DNA from: Erysipelotrichaceae bacterium
GTDB taxonomy: Bacteria > Bacillota_I > Bacilli_A > Erysipelotrichales > Coprobacillaceae
DNA length: 6,287 bases
Reading direction: 5' to 3'
Assembly (NCBI GenBank): GCA_021202205.1
Contig: JAJQDJ010000135.1
Coordinates: 1 to 6,287, forward strand
Numbering within the stretch: position 1 is the first letter of the stretch; each line of letters opens with the position of its first letter. Made by a program: the position numbers and the translations under genes. The notes beneath the pieces were generated by a model. That model was not told where the DNA came from. It searched no databases and saw only the letters and a program-made list of their open reading frames with translations. This document shows, piece by piece, positions 6,070-6,287 of the stretch.

Positions 6070-6103
6070 TTGAAAGATGTATTATTTTGTATGATGAAGT
6101 TTG

Positions 6104-6133
6104 TTGAAATGAATGTATAAGTGGCTTTATAAT
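6104..6133 (+). promoter_or_regulatory. Promoter for the small Cys-containing ORF
   Basis: TTGAAA (6104-6109) and a perfect TATAAT (6128-6133) are separated by 18 nt, in the non-coding stretch after the rluB-type gene. Initiation is expected near 6140, so the transcript would start almost at the ribosome binding site AAGGAGG (6140-6146), as in the thyA promoter of this window. Confidence 0.6.
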
Positions 6134-6153
6134 GGGAGTAAGGAGGCAATGTT

Positions 6154-6228
6154 ATGCGTAGTGTTGTTTTGGATACTGATGTGAATGCTTGTGGTATATG
6201 TGGTTCTCAGGAGCCATATATTAAATAA
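6154..6228 (+). CDS. Small ORF, 24-residue Cys-containing peptide of unknown function
   Basis: ATG 6154 lies 7 nt after a perfect AAGGAGG (6140-6146), itself just downstream of a good promoter, and the frame ends at TAA 6226-6228. The peptide starts MRSVVLDTDVNACG and ends ICGSQEPYIK. The only notable motif is C-G-I-C-G, a CxxC pair that could bind metal or form a disulfide. There is no hydrophobic signal or membrane segment. I recognise no family. Possible readings are a genuine small protein, a leader peptide for a gene beyond the window, or the start of a longer gene cut short. In favour of the last, the same frame after the TAA reads KSHLHRVRH before a second stop. The expression signals are as good as those of the housekeeping genes here, which is the main support. 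Confidence 0.45.
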   Translation: MRSVVLDTDVNACGICGSQEPYIK

Positions 6229-6287
6229 AAATCTCATTTGCACCGTGTGCGTCATTAAAATAAAAAAACATTGATTTTATGAGGATT

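Noticed and set aside
6238..6257. GCAC-CGT-GTGC hairpin near the right edge as a terminator
   Set aside because: Only a 4-bp stem, and it is followed by an A-rich rather than a T-rich tract.
6279..6287. ATG AGG ATT at the right edge as the start of another gene
   Set aside because: No ribosome binding site precedes it and only three codons are visible; GAGGA may itself be the ribosome binding site of a gene beyond the window.

Overview
The window reads as chromosomal, housekeeping-type DNA from a low-GC Gram-positive bacterium (Bacillota). Support comes from the A/T-rich codon use, strong AAGGAGG-type ribosome binding sites, sigma-A-like promoters, tight operon overlaps and a sporeformer-style DacF/DacA family protein. 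A gut Erysipelotrichia-like host is a reasonable guess from the gene style, but nothing here proves the genus. Every recognisable gene is on the + strand. There is no insertion sequence, phage gene, CRISPR array, tRNA or rRNA.

Layout. Bases 1-44 may hold the tail of an upstream gene. At 75-755 is a TIM-barrel protein of uncertain function. A promoter at 748-776 then drives a leader (about 782-869) that I read as a fluoride (crcB-type) riboswitch whose aptamer overlaps an intrinsic terminator. It sits directly before a 395-residue cation:proton antiporter (888-2075). A second promoter (2083-2111) drives a tight three-gene operon, thyA-folA-plsC (2131-4213). Its genes overlap by 1 and 4 nt, and it is closed by a strong terminator lying over the plsC stop codon. 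Thymidylate synthase makes dTMP while oxidising methylene-THF to DHF, and dihydrofolate reductase regenerates THF. The third gene is a lysophosphatidic-acid acyltransferase of membrane lipid synthesis.

Next is a D,D-carboxypeptidase-family gene (4256-5032) carrying two independent lesions. The catalytic SxxK lysine is replaced by Asn, and an in-frame TAG cuts off a further 77 codons (5033-5266) that look like the family's normal C-terminal domain and membrane anchor. A promoter at 5288-5315 then serves an rluB-type 23S rRNA pseudouridine synthase (5341-6069). The window ends with a well-formed promoter and ribosome binding site in front of a 24-codon Cys-containing peptide of unknown role (6154-6228).

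The two points most worth attention are the fluoride-riboswitch/antiporter pair, which suggests the antiporter is a fluoride-stress gene, and the doubly damaged carboxypeptidase, which is either a young pseudogene or a pseudoenzyme. The orphan peptide at the right edge is third.
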